NCBI RefSeq assembly: GCF_030056665.1
Contig: NZ_JASHIG010000038.1
Length of the DNA: 64,000 nt
DNA from: Flectobacillus roseus
GTDB lineage: Bacteria; Bacteroidota; Bacteroidia; Cytophagales; Spirosomataceae
Direction: 5' to 3' (one strand)
Shown: positions 54,989 to 63,480 of the stretch, piece by piece
Numbering within the stretch: the stretch's first letter is position 1
Layout of the letters: every line of letters begins with the position of its first letter
Position numbers and translations under genes: made by a program
Notes under the pieces: model-generated
Told to the model about the DNA's origin: nothing
The model's input: the letters and a program-made list of their open reading frames with translations, nothing else
The model's database searches: none

Positions 54989-55645
54989 GAAATTGAATAG
55001 ATATGAGTTGGTGACTATTCAAGATACGAAAAATGAGGAAGAAAATCAACAAAGGAGGGGGGATGGGGGCAACTGAAAATGATTTTGACTTATAACTTGA
55101 GCAGTAATCTATTAGTACAAAATTAATCTTGAAATTATTTAAACCTTGATTCCAATTAGTGGGTGAATTTATTCACCCATGATGAGAAAGTTTAAAGAGC
55201 ACTCTTATCAATTATACAATATAGATATGCCCGCGTATTAGGATTTTTCCAGAAGCCAATCTTTTCATCAGCTCCGTAGGAGCGAAAGTTTGGTAATAGG
55301 GATTATCTCTCTGACCTGTAAAAGGAGCGCCGTAGGTGCGACAGACTTCACGATTGTTGGGTTTCTGTCGCACCTACGGCGCTCAAAAATGGTTTTTCTC
55401 AATGATTACTGCTACCAAACTGCCGCTCCTACGGAGCTTTTACAATGGAACATAAGATAATTTTAGTGTATTAAGCTTAATTAACTCACTAACTCAATAC
55501 TTTCCAGTTATTAAAAATGCTTTTATTAGTCTTGCGAAAAAACCAAATACCACTCAGAGAATCAGCTATTATTCACTAATTTTGCAAATTGAAGTAAAAT
55601 TACCGAATCTAACCCTTGTTATGGATTCGAAAATATGGGATTGAA
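54989..55645. other. Intergenic stretch with a large nested palindrome
   Basis: About 650 bp without a gene. Most of the centre (55270-55437) is the nested palindrome listed separately. A TAATTTTG (55577-55584) matches the -7 element and may start the U32 peptidase transcript, but no proper -33 TTG is at the right distance. Short frames here have no ribosome-binding sites. Confidence 0.5.
55270..55437. repeat. Nested palindrome of CCGTAGG-type repeats
   Basis: The outer arms AGCTCCGTAGGAGCGAAAGT (55270-55289, continuing TTGGTA) are inverted at 55412-55437 (ACCAAACTGCCGCTCC then TACGGAGCT). Inside, GAGCGCCGTAGGTGCGACAG (from 55325) is perfectly inverted at 55364-55384, a 21-bp stem with an 18-nt loop. 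The whole would fold into a ~168-nt stem with an internal hairpin. The CCGTAGGxGCG core recurs at 31577-31637. Probably a REP-like or mobile repeat. Confidence 0.75.
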
Positions 55646-57538
55646 ATGAAAAGGAAAATTGAAATTCTTGCGCCTGCCAAAAACCTTTATCAAGGTATGG
55701 CTGCGGTCAACGCTGGCGCAGACGCAGTATATATGGGAGCGCACCAATTTGGCGCACGTTCAAACGCCACCAACTCGGTGGAGGACGTAGCAGAAATGGT
55801 GAAATACGCCCACTTGTTCAAAGCTAAAGTCTTTGTAGTAATCAATACCATTTTGTATGATAATGAGTTAGAAGCTTGTCGTAAATTGATTTATGAATTG
55901 TACGATATTGGCGTCGATGCCTTGATTATTCAAGATATGGCCATCATGGAAATGGAATTGCCACCTATTGTTATTCATGCAAGTACCCAGGCAAACAACC
56001 GTGATGCCAATCATGTGAAGTTTTTGGCAGATGCAGGGATGAAGCGTGTGGTTCTAGCTCGTGAGCTTAACCTCGATCAAATCCAAGAAATTCATAAGGC
56101 TACAGATGTTGAACTAGAGTTTTTTGTGGCTGGAGCACTTTGTGTGTCATTTAGTGGTAACTGCTACATGAGTGTTGCCAATGGCGAACGTAGTGCCAAC
56201 CGTGGTTCTTGTGCTCAAAACTGCCGTTTGCCATACCGTTTGGAAGACGGAACAGGTAAAACGTTGATTGAAAACAGTCACCTGTTATCTATCAAAGATT
56301 TGGATTTGAGTGATCAATTACCAAACTTAATTGAAGCTGGTATTTCCTCATTCAAAATTGAAGGACGTTTGAAGGATATTGTTTATGTAAAAAATAATAC
56401 CTCATTCTTACGTAAAAAGTTGGATGCTTTCTTAGAAGAAAATGCTGATAGATTTGAAAAAGCTTCTTCTGGTAGAACTTTCTATAACTTCGAACCAGAA
56501 ATGGATAGAAGCTTCAACCGTGGATATACAGATTATTTCTTGAATAAAAGAAAAGAAAAAATTGGTTCATGGGAAAGTCCAAAGTCGAAAGGTCAGTATA
56601 TCGGAAAAGTGCTTGAAATCAAGGCAAACGGTTATATCATCGAGAATTACGAGAAGTTGAATAATGGCGATGGTTTGTATTTCCAAAATGAAGCTGGAGA
56701 AGCTGATGGGGCTCAAATCAACATTATTTTCAACAATATTGTTATTCCAAATACTTTCAAACCATTGGCGATTGGTACTGAGATTTACAGAAACTCAGAT
56801 GCTGAATTCAACAAAATGGTAGAAAAAGAAAACAGTGCTGTCCGCAAAATTGGCGTAAAATTGGAGTTTACCGAAACAGAAACGGGCTTCCAACTATTGG
56901 CCATCGACGAAGACGGTCACCAGTCTGTAGGAACGATTGAAGTAGCTAAAGAATTGGCGAAAAGTCAAGATTCGGTTATTCCAAACATTAAAAAGAACTT
57001 AGCCAAAACAGGGAATACACCATTTATTGTTGACGAGTTGGAAGTTGAGTTTTCTGAAAACTGGTTCTTGCCGATTTCGAAAGTAAATGAAATCAGAAGA
57101 GAGGTGTTGGAGCGTTTGGTTGATATTCGTGTGAATGAATATCACAGAGAAGAGCATAAATTAGAAAAAACAACGCATCCTTATCCAGTTGAAAAACTAG
57201 ATTTTATGTACAATGTGTCTAACAAAATGGCGAGAACATTTTATCAGAGACACGGCGTTACCGAAATCGAAAAAGCCTTCGAATTGCAATGGGACCCAGG
57301 CAAATCTCGTGTAATGACCACTAAGTATTGCGTAAAATATGAGCTAGGAAAATGTGCGAGATACCAACGCCAAACCATGGGCGAAAAATTGGTAGAACCA
57401 TTAACCCTAAAACACGGCGAAGTAGAATACAAATTGAAATTCAACTGTAAACCATGCGAAATGGAAATTTGGGAAAAAGACGCTGAGCTCGAATACGAAG
57501 ATGAAGACGAACAATTAGGCTATATTGCTAAGTGGTAG
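55646..57538 (+). CDS. U32-family peptidase-like protein (RlhA/TrhP type)
   Basis: 630 residues from the ATG at 55646, chosen since the protein then starts MKRKIEILAPAKNLYQGMAA, the standard U32 beginning; the longer frame adds ten atypical residues. Conserved parts are VNAGADAVYMGAHQFGARSN, ELEFFVAGALCVSFSGNCYM and SANRGSCAQNCRLPY. Their Cys residues, with C-terminal ones in YCVKYELGKCARYQ and NCKPCEME, can bind an iron-sulfur cluster. E. coli relatives (RlhA, TrhP) hydroxylate cytidine in 23S rRNA or uridine in tRNA rather than acting as proteases. Monocistronic. Confidence 0.9.
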   Translation: MKRKIEILAPAKNLYQGMAAVNAGADAVYMGAHQFGARSNATNSVEDVAEMVKYAHLFKAKVFVVINTILYDNELEACRKLIYELYDIGVDALIIQDMAIMEMELPPIVIHASTQANNRDANHVKFLADAGMKRVVLARELNLDQIQEIHKATDVELEFFVAGALCVSFSGNCYMSVANGERSANRGSCAQNCRLPYRLEDGTGKTLIENSHLLSIKDLDLSDQLPNLIEAGISSFKIEGRLKDIVYVKNNTSFLRKKLDAFLEENADRFEKASSGRTFYNFEPEMDRSFNRGYTDYFLNKRKEKIGSWESPKSKGQYIGKVLEIKANGYIIENYEKLNNGDGLYFQNEAGEADGAQINIIFNNIVIPNTFKPLAIGTEIYRNSDAEFNKMVEKENSAVRKIGVKLEFTETETGFQLLAIDEDGHQSVGTIEVAKELAKSQDSVIPNIKKNLAKTGNTPFIVDELEVEFSENWFLPISKVNEIRREVLERLVDIRVNEYHREEHKLEKTTHPYPVEKLDFMYNVSNKMARTFYQRHGVTEIEKAFELQWDPGKSRVMTTKYCVKYELGKCARYQRQTMGEKLVEPLTLKHGEVEYKLKFNCKPCEMEIWEKDAELEYEDEDEQLGYIAKW

Positions 57539-57558
57539 AGCATCATTTAGTGAGTTGT

Positions 57559-57642
57559 AGACGCGCAATATTTTGCGTCTAAAGAGGTGTCTCTAAGCAT
57601 CAAAAAAGCTGTCGGAAAATATTTTCTGACAGCTTTTTTGAT
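57559..57642. terminator. Composite hairpin module, copy B
   Basis: AGACGC (57559-57564)/GCGTCT (57575-57580) forms the small stem. ATCAAAAAAGCTGTC (57599-57613) pairs with GACAGCTTTTTTGAT (57628-57642) as terminator of the U32 gene. Compared with copy A the inner stem reads CTGTC/GACAG instead of CGGTCG/CGACCG, with both sides changed together. Confidence 0.8.
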
Positions 57643-57779
57643 AAATATTCAATTCAAAATTGAGGGATGCCTATGATTGAGTTAGTTTAGTCCTCAAAGA
57701 ATGCGTTTTAGAACCAATTCTTCTACTATCAAAATCCTCTTAATTTGCAAGATATCAGCTAGTAACAACCACACAGATG

Positions 57780-57989
57780 TTATTTCTTTTGTTTTTTTAA
57801 ATTGAAATAGACAATTGTAAACGCAACACCGATGTAGGTATAAGGTATTTTGTAATTTTCAAGAGTCTGAGAAAAAGTGTAGCCTTTAAAGAGGTTAAAA
57901 CCCGCCCCAATAAACCAGTCAATTAGAACAATTACTAAAAATGTTAAAATTGAATTTGTGTAGAGTTCTTTTTGTTTAAAAATGTTCAT
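57780..57989 (-). CDS. Small membrane protein, 69 aa
   Basis: A short protein with two hydrophobic helices (SILTFLVIVLIDWFIGAGF and YTYIGVAFTIVYFNLK) and a basic C-terminus. No known family. It begins 14 nt after the stop of the methyltransferase gene at 58004 on the same strand, so the two are probably co-transcribed. Short length keeps some doubt, but hydrophobic topology and spacing support it. Confidence 0.6.
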   Translation of the reverse strand: MNIFKQKELYTNSILTFLVIVLIDWFIGAGFNLFKGYTFSQTLENYKIPYTYIGVAFTIVYFNLKKQKK

Positions 57990-58003
57990 TTTTCTGTTTT
58001 TAT

Positions 58004-58582
58004 TTAGTTTTTAACGACAATTATTATTCCTGTAGCCCAATTAATTTTTGTCAAAGTTAGGTCGGTTCTACTTTCCAAGTATTTTATAAAATTGATTGCT
58101 TTTTCTTGATGTCCATCAGGCCAGTTTGACTGCGGTAACATATCATCCACAATGTAAAGCCCACCTTTGTTTAGCATTTCTAATACCTCGTCTAATAGTA
58201 AATATTTTCCATGCCAAGTGTCAGCAAATATGTAATCAAATTTCTGCCCAAAGTTATTTCTAACCCAATCTTCTCCATCAGAAAGGATTAAATTCAATCG
58301 CTTATCTTGCCCCAAATACTTTTGAGCAATATTCAAAAAACTCTCGTCATTGTCGAACGAAATTAAAGTTGAGTTACTGTCCATCCCGTCAAGTATCCAA
58401 GCTGTTGACAACCCCGTTCCTGTACCAAGTTCTAAGAATTTTCCCGATGGTTTTGAAGTTGCGAGTGTTTTAAGTAGAGAGCAAGTTTGAATGTCCGAAG
58501 CCATGGTAAAGCCACTAGCTTTTGTTTCATTATCAATGTCAAAATAGGTTTTAGGAATACCTTGATTAATATCGTCTTTCAT
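58004..58582 (-). CDS. Class I SAM-dependent methyltransferase
   Basis: A 192-residue enzyme of the O-methyltransferase (MTF24/CmoA-like) type. SAM motif I is KFLELGTGTGLSTAWILDG near residue 50. Acidic post-I is STLISFDNDE, and motifs II/III are FDYIFADTWHGKYLLLDE and GGLYIVDDMLPQ. The substrate is unknown. A 36-bp upstream sequence is shared with the leader of the 224-aa gene at 59534, and a 152-bp repeat lies beyond it, marking this as one unit of a cassette-like run. Confidence 0.88.
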   Translation of the reverse strand: MKDDINQGIPKTYFDIDNETKASGFTMASDIQTCSLLKTLATSKPSGKFLELGTGTGLSTAWILDGMDSNSTLISFDNDESFLNIAQKYLGQDKRLNLILSDGEDWVRNNFGQKFDYIFADTWHGKYLLLDEVLEMLNKGGLYIVDDMLPQSNWPDGHQEKAINFIKYLESRTDLTLTKINWATGIIIVVKN

Positions 58583-58598
58583 ATTTTCATTATTTTGT

Positions 58599-58634
58599 TT
58601 TAGAACTAAACTCTTTATTGTGTCAGTATGCGGT
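58599..58634. repeat. Shared leader sequence, copy 1
   Basis: TTAGAACTAAACTC-TTATTGTGTCAGTATGCGGTT directly upstream of the methyltransferase gene recurs at 59543-59585 upstream of the 224-aa gene (there with a few extra T residues). Both copies lie at the same distance from the ATG, suggesting a common promoter/leader carried with the genes. Confidence 0.6.
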
Positions 58635-58638
58635 TGTT

Positions 58639-58790
58639 ACCAACGATTATACTCCCACAATATAATCAAAATTTGTTGCGTATATACACCTGACATGAGG
58701 TATAGGGTAAAGTCGTCACTTTATTGACCAAAGTCAATATTATAGATAAATCAAATAAAAGGTATCTGAATGTTACCTTGCTAATGATGA
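58639..58790. repeat. ~150-bp dispersed repeat, copy 1
   Basis: It shares with 60328-60469 the ordered blocks ACCAACGATTATA, TAATCAAA, TTTGTTGCGTATAT, ACCAAAGTCAA, TATCTGAATGT and GCTAATG, with diverged spacers. Each copy lies immediately upstream of a minus-strand gene (methyltransferase here). This is a boundary element of a cassette-like gene run. Confidence 0.7.
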
Positions 58791-58859
58791 AGTCTAAGTT
58801 TAATTAGAAATCTTTGCTTTTACTTAGTATCGCTGTTTTTCTACAATTTGAAAAGCATA

Positions 58860-59534
58860 CTATTTTCTATCCTTAAGTTTTTCCCAAAGCAAATTTTTAC
58901 TAGTTGAAAAACCTGTCTCATTATCCTCTGATACAATAACCCATAGTTTGGACTTTTTCTCCTCTTCGGTTCTTAGGTCTTGGTATTCATAATGACCAAG
59001 TTCGTCTTGCTCTCCTGTTAAGATTATTTTGTCGGTATTTATCCAGTTGATGACTTGTTCGATGCAATATTCTAATTCAGGCGAAAAACTATTCAAAAGC
59101 GCTGTTTGTTGTTCGGCTGTTAGCTCATTCCAAGTTTCTGCAATTGTGTTATTTACTCTTGGAACTTCAACAGCCAATCCGATTCCAAGTCCTAAATCTT
59201 GAAGGAAGTTATAACCGTAACAGTATAAATTATAAAACTCCATTAAGATATAAGGGAGTCGTTCAGTCTTTTGCTTCGCTTCATTTAAAAGCTCAAGCAT
59301 TTTGTATTTCTCAAACTCTTGAAGACCGATATAGTTTTTAAGAAATTTCCAAAGTTCATATTTCGCTCCGCCTTCCCTAAAGTTTATAGCAATCAATTCA
59401 ATGTGGCTTTCTGAGTTGAGAAATCTTTCAAGCTCTTTGTCGGAATACAACCATTCTTCGAATTCTCGAAGTGAAAGGTCGCCCTTTATTGTCTTGAAAA
59501 ATTGTTCTTTTATATTTTGAGGTAACGTTGTCAT
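58860..59534 (-). CDS. Hypothetical protein, 224 aa
   Basis: A soluble acidic, Trp/Tyr/Phe-rich helical protein (LREFEEWLYSDKELERFLNS, YELWKFLKNYIGLQEFEKYK, ILMEFYNLYCYGYNFLQDLG). The N-terminal SLREFEEWLY pattern resembles a motif common in small Bacteroidota immunity-type proteins, but no family can be named. The gene carries the same leader sequence as the methyltransferase gene and lies in a run of unrelated small genes separated by repeats. Confidence 0.6.
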   Translation of the reverse strand: MTTLPQNIKEQFFKTIKGDLSLREFEEWLYSDKELERFLNSESHIELIAINFREGGAKYELWKFLKNYIGLQEFEKYKMLELLNEAKQKTERLPYILMEFYNLYCYGYNFLQDLGLGIGLAVEVPRVNNTIAETWNELTAEQQTALLNSFSPELEYCIEQVINWINTDKIILTGEQDELGHYEYQDLRTEEEKKSKLWVIVSEDNETGFSTSKNLLWEKLKDRK

Positions 59535-59542
59535 TGTGAGGT

Positions 59543-59585
59543 TTTGGAACTAAACCCTTTATTTTTATTGTGTCAGTATGCGGTT
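59543..59585. repeat. Shared leader sequence, copy 2
   Basis: It matches 58599-58634 (GAACTAAAC...TTATTGTGTCAGTATGCGGTTT) with a 7-base T-rich expansion, and lies directly before the ATG of the 224-aa gene. After GCGGTTT the two copies diverge completely. Confidence 0.6.
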
Positions 59586-59706
59586 TCCGTCAATGAATAG
59601 GGCTTGTGGCAAGTGGGGGGCAGCGCATCGAAGTTCAAATGTATTACAATAGTTCATTAGAATATCAAATCTTCAATTTAGCACTTCTGCCCTTGTTTTG
59701 GCAAAC

Positions 59707-60285
59707 TCATGTTTGAGAATCAAGTTGTATAAATAAACTGTCGTAAAGTCTATCGTACTCGTTATAAGCATATTTTTTTGTTTGGTCGCAATTACAAAAT
59801 TTCTTATCAAAAGAAACTGGAATTGCGATTTCGGTAAACCATTTGTAAAAATTATTTGTATTCGCAATATCTGCATTACTTATTGCATAAGTAGCAAATA
59901 ATATACTGTCGTGAAGGATTGACTTTACTGAATGAAAAAGTGTCCTCGAAGCTCCACTTGTGTCGGTGTAAGTGCAGTCAAATTTTGGTGATTTAATTTC
60001 ACTATTATATTTTTCAAGATTATCCTTTTTCAAAGATTTTTGCAAATACTGTCGCATTGCAAAAAGAGCGGGTCTAAGTTCTTCATCTTTGCAATTAAAT
60101 TCCCAACTTGGAATTACTCTTTGACAAGTGTTGTAAAGTATAAAGTCTAATATTTCTCTGTCAAATGAATGTATTTTGTCTAAAAATTGAAAAAGGGGCA
60201 ATGATTTCACGTAGTCAATATCCATGTTGTCGTCTGCATCCCAAATTTCTAATTTTTCTAAAGCAGAGTATATTTCTGTTGTCAT
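59707..60285 (-). CDS. Hypothetical protein, 192 aa
   Basis: A soluble acidic helical protein (EIYSALEKLEIWDADDNMDI, SFDREILDFILYNTCQRVIP, LFHSVKSILHDSILFATYAI). It ends in a short Asp/Tyr-rich tail (YAYNEYDRLYDSLFIQ). I cannot assign a family; composition again recalls immunity-type proteins. It is preceded by the second ~150-bp repeat and lies in the cassette-like run. Confidence 0.6.
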   Translation of the reverse strand: MTTEIYSALEKLEIWDADDNMDIDYVKSLPLFQFLDKIHSFDREILDFILYNTCQRVIPSWEFNCKDEELRPALFAMRQYLQKSLKKDNLEKYNSEIKSPKFDCTYTDTSGASRTLFHSVKSILHDSILFATYAISNADIANTNNFYKWFTEIAIPVSFDKKFCNCDQTKKYAYNEYDRLYDSLFIQLDSQT

Positions 60286-60327
60286 ATCAAGTGTTTTTCA
60301 TATGTGAAGTAGTCTCGCAAAATTGTC

Positions 60328-60469
60328 ACCAACGATTATATAACCCCAATGTAATCAAATTTTGTTGCGTATATTCATGTATAAGCGAAGGTTTAGATTT
60401 TATTAACCAAAGTCAACATTATTGGTAAAACATTGTAAATGTATCTGAATGTCAATGTGCTAATGTAGT
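60328..60469. repeat. ~150-bp dispersed repeat, copy 2
   Basis: The partner of 58639-58790, upstream of the 192-aa gene. Shared blocks are in the same order and orientation. The copies are 1.7 kb apart and enclose the methyltransferase leader, the 224-aa gene and the 192-aa gene. Confidence 0.7.
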
Positions 60470-60661
60470 ATTTTCCAATAAGAATAGGGGATTCAATATT
60501 ATTTAGGAGATGCTAAACAAAAAAAACAGAAATCTTCAAAAGCATTATAAGAAAAAAGGGACTCTTAGAAACATACTTCCTATAAATTGGTACAATAAAG
60601 GTTGAGTTAGATGAGTTAAAATTAAGCTGAGTAATATCCAACTTTATTAACTGCATCAGAA

Positions 60662-61285
60662 CTAGTTTTTTGACTGAGGTAGTGGCTTATTGACAGGGTT
60701 GCTCATTTCTATTTTCCCGTTCTTTAACATTTTTCCTTTTATGTAATTAACGTAGTACTTGCGTGTTCCTTCTATTTCATTGCCAAGACTGTCATATTCA
60801 AAGGTGCTTATTGAATCTGAGGTGTAAATTGAAAAATCTTTTCTTATAATCATAAACTCTTCACAATTAAACCCTGGACCGGAGCCGCATCCACCTACGG
60901 AAATGGTTTTTTGATCAATTTTTTCTCCTGTAAGTTTGTATGTTGTCAAAACTGGGACATAACAGTCTCCTGCAGTCATTGTTATGGTAGCTAGGTAATT
61001 GCCATTTGTAACAATATGCCCATATGCCAATGAATACTCATCCGTATATTTCGAAAATTGTTTCCCGTCAAAATGTTTAAAGTTATCGAAATTCATACCG
61101 CAACCCTTAATTGCTATCGGTAAAGTCATCGCTTTGAAGTTGTTTAGAAAAAGTGTGAACTCATCGTTGACTTTTGGAAATAAGGTGTTTTTTTGTAAGG
61201 TGTCATTGTGTTCCGTTGAAGCCTTGTCTGTATTAGATTGGCAAGAACATAATATCAGAGAACAAATTAACATTATGTATTTCAT
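60662..61285 (-). CDS. Lipoprotein, unknown function
   Basis: A 207-residue lipoprotein (MLICSLILCSCQSN; lipidated Cys about position 14). The mature domain is beta-rich with conserved-looking Cys residues (IKGCGMNFDNFKHFDGKQFS, GDCYVPVLTTYKLTGEKIDQ, SVGGCGSGPGFNCEEFMIIR) and an NYLATITMTAGDCYVP segment. This may be a disulfide-stabilised beta sandwich. It is the first of three envelope genes on the minus strand up to 62923. Confidence 0.65.
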   Translation of the reverse strand: MKYIMLICSLILCSCQSNTDKASTEHNDTLQKNTLFPKVNDEFTLFLNNFKAMTLPIAIKGCGMNFDNFKHFDGKQFSKYTDEYSLAYGHIVTNGNYLATITMTAGDCYVPVLTTYKLTGEKIDQKTISVGGCGSGPGFNCEEFMIIRKDFSIYTSDSISTFEYDSLGNEIEGTRKYYVNYIKGKMLKNGKIEMSNPVNKPLPQSKN

Positions 61286-61435
61286 CGTGTTTTAGTTTGT
61301 TAAATAAGCTTTAATTAATAATGATTGATTTATAGAACTACCAAAAGTAGATTTCATTTTACCAAAATTATTATGGTATTGTCTAATATTGTCGAAGTTG
61401 AAAGACGGCTAAAACAAATAGAGAAAATGGATATT

Positions 61436-62206
61436 TTAAGCCACTCCATTTATTGAAAAGTCTGAATAACTCTGTTTCGTTAGGTTGATTCTAAGCCTGA
61501 AGAAACAATTTCCGCCATCACTCACTTCTAGTATTTGGTACTCGTATTCATTTTGAAAGTGTCCATTTTTACAAATGCAATTTACCCAAAGTTCGATTTC
61601 GTTTTTTGAGTTAATTACTGGAATAATTTGCTTTACATAGCCTTCATTGTTAGCTTTTAGTTTTGCTCTGTTGTCTGTAAAACATTTCCCCAAAATCTTA
61701 TTTGTGAGAATCAAATCATTTTGCGTTAATTCATATGGTTTAACATTATCTTGAAAGTAGTGGTAAAACTTTTTGTGGTAAGTAAATATCGAGTATCCGC
61801 TTATTTGTCCAAGTTTAATGGTTTGATTAATCTTTGGACTTAATCTTTTAATCTTTAATCTGAAAGGAAAATCCTCTCCGATAAATTCGATAAAATTGTT
61901 CTTGAGAACAGCCTTTTCAGAATTCGTATATCTGAAGGCGAACGGCTCGAAATAAACGGTATCACCGGTAATGAAACAAGAACCTTTAAATTTTTCAATT
62001 TTTTGATAGCTATTACTATCCTCGGTCAATAAAAGCTCATATGTACTGTCAACGAAAATTTGGAATTTTGTCCTACCTCCAAAACTATCATTCATTTCTG
62101 CAAACAAGAGCTGGGTTTTGGTGCTCTGTAGGTTCTCTTTTTTCTTTGAATTGCATTGTACTAATAGTCCAAGTAGTAGTGACAAGAATAGTAGGTGTGG
62201 TCTCAT
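61436..62206 (-). CDS. Lipoprotein, unknown function
   Basis: A 256-residue lipoprotein (LLFLSLLLGLLVQC lipobox). The mature part is beta-strand rich (KFQIFVDSTYELLLTEDSNS, RYTNSEKAVLKNNFIEFIGE, NEIELWVNCICKNGHFQNEY). No recognisable family. It starts 15 nt after the 62222 gene stop on the same strand, so the two form an operon. The function is presumably at the outer membrane or periplasm. Confidence 0.65.
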   Translation of the reverse strand: MRPHLLFLSLLLGLLVQCNSKKKENLQSTKTQLLFAEMNDSFGGRTKFQIFVDSTYELLLTEDSNSYQKIEKFKGSCFITGDTVYFEPFAFRYTNSEKAVLKNNFIEFIGEDFPFRLKIKRLSPKINQTIKLGQISGYSIFTYHKKFYHYFQDNVKPYELTQNDLILTNKILGKCFTDNRAKLKANNEGYVKQIIPVINSKNEIELWVNCICKNGHFQNEYEYQILEVSDGGNCFFRLRINLTKQSYSDFSINGVA

Positions 62207-62221
62207 TGTATTAAGTTTTTT

Positions 62222-62923
62222 TTATTTTCCGCTTGAATTCTTTTCTGAAATAATTTTAAGTATTTCAAACAGACTAGGGTAAACGGAGTTTACAATTGCA
62301 CAATCCCAACTATCTCCAGAACACATTGGATAATCAGTCAATCCGCCTTTTGGAATGCCAATATTTTCTTTTGATAATAATATCTCTTTTGTTTTACTAG
62401 AATACAATTCAATATTTGTCAGGACATTCAATTCACCTTTTTCTTTATAAAACTTCATTTTTGGAAAGTTAATTATAAAGAAGTTTTGTCTGCCATTAGC
62501 AATCCCTTCATATTGTTTGATGTCTGAAGGTGAGCTTTTCACTGAAGCCAGTACTATTCTTGGTTTTATTTTAAAGGGTTTGAAAAGTCTGTAGGAAATA
62601 TATTCTCGAACCACCATTGTTACAAAGTTGTCAACCGTTAAGCTATCATAAAAATTAAGTTCATTGTTAAACATAGTTTTCGTGTATTCAGGTTGTTTGT
62701 CAAACTCTTCTATGTTCGCTTGTTTGATTTTCTGTTTGTATTCCTTAGTTGTCTTGCGTCTCTCTATTATTTCTTTTTTGAGTGTTTTATAATCAGTTAG
62801 ATAGTTTTCTGAAATTTCTATTTTGTTAGGTGACAACACAATTACGTTTAGCGTGTCAATTTGTTGTCCGAACGAACTGTTAAAGAGGAAGATCCCAAAG
62901 AATAATGCTAATATGCGTTTCAT
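62222..62923 (-). CDS. Secreted protein, unknown function
   Basis: A 233-residue protein with signal peptide (ILALFFGIFLFNSSFGQ). The mature part starts with a strand (DTLNVIVLSPNKIEISENYL), then a charged helix, then beta segments (VTMVVREYISYRLFKPFKI, RQNFFIINFPKMKFYKEKGE, LLSKENIGIPKGGLTDYPMC). Unknown family. It is the promoter-proximal gene of the pair with the lipoprotein at 61436-62206. Confidence 0.65.
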   Translation of the reverse strand: MKRILALFFGIFLFNSSFGQQIDTLNVIVLSPNKIEISENYLTDYKTLKKEIIERRKTTKEYKQKIKQANIEEFDKQPEYTKTMFNNELNFYDSLTVDNFVTMVVREYISYRLFKPFKIKPRIVLASVKSSPSDIKQYEGIANGRQNFFIINFPKMKFYKEKGELNVLTNIELYSSKTKEILLSKENIGIPKGGLTDYPMCSGDSWDCAIVNSVYPSLFEILKIISEKNSSGK

Positions 62924-63204
62924 AACTATTTTTGATAATGTGTAATTATTGTCAAAACTTCTTCGGAATACAATTATTTGAAAACTAATATTCAGTTATG
63001 ACAAATGTTAAATCTAGGTTGTTCAACGCAATTTAGGCAAATAATACCCAGAGCTTAATGAATCATTCAAATATAGAGAAATAAAAACTGAAATTATTTA
63101 AGAATTGAACCTTTAATTGATATTTTGGAATTCCTTAAAATTTCAAATGAAGTTGTCCATTGTATATTTTTCAATGCTTTAAAAGTCTAGCATGATTAGT
63201 ACTT
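62924..63204. other. Intergenic stretch before the MITE-like element
   Basis: About 280 bp of AT-rich DNA with no gene or repeat that I can support. The promoter for the 62923 gene should be near its left side on the minus strand. Confidence 0.45.
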
Positions 63205-63422
63205 GAAACATGAGCCATCCCTAATTTAGCGATTTAGTGATAGAATGAGTGATTATTTTAATAATTTGTATTCTAGCAGTAGAGATGCAATGATTGAGTC
63301 TTAAGCAGAGTAAAATCTAGTACGTTTTCATCAAAAAGGGGTCGGAAAATATTTTCTGACCCCTTTTTGATGAAAACGTGAAAAATAATCCCAATCTTAA
63401 AATTCGGTATGACTCATGTTTC
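63205..63422. mobile_element. MITE-like element containing hairpin module copy C
   Basis: The ends GAAACATGAGCCATCCCTAA (63205-63224) and TTCGGTATGACTCATGTTTC (63403-63422) are imperfect inverted repeats. Inside are an altered form of the AGACGC hairpin and a near-perfect 58-bp palindrome at 63322-63379 (arms ACGTTTTCATCAAAAAGGGG and its complement). No coding sequence. The right end sequence also stands alone at 9909-9933. It lies downstream of the broken outer-membrane gene at 63481. Confidence 0.6.
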
Positions 63423-63480
63423 AATATCCTCTATTTCGCCGAAAGCCCACCGCCGAAAGCTCACAACCCCAATCCCGCTG

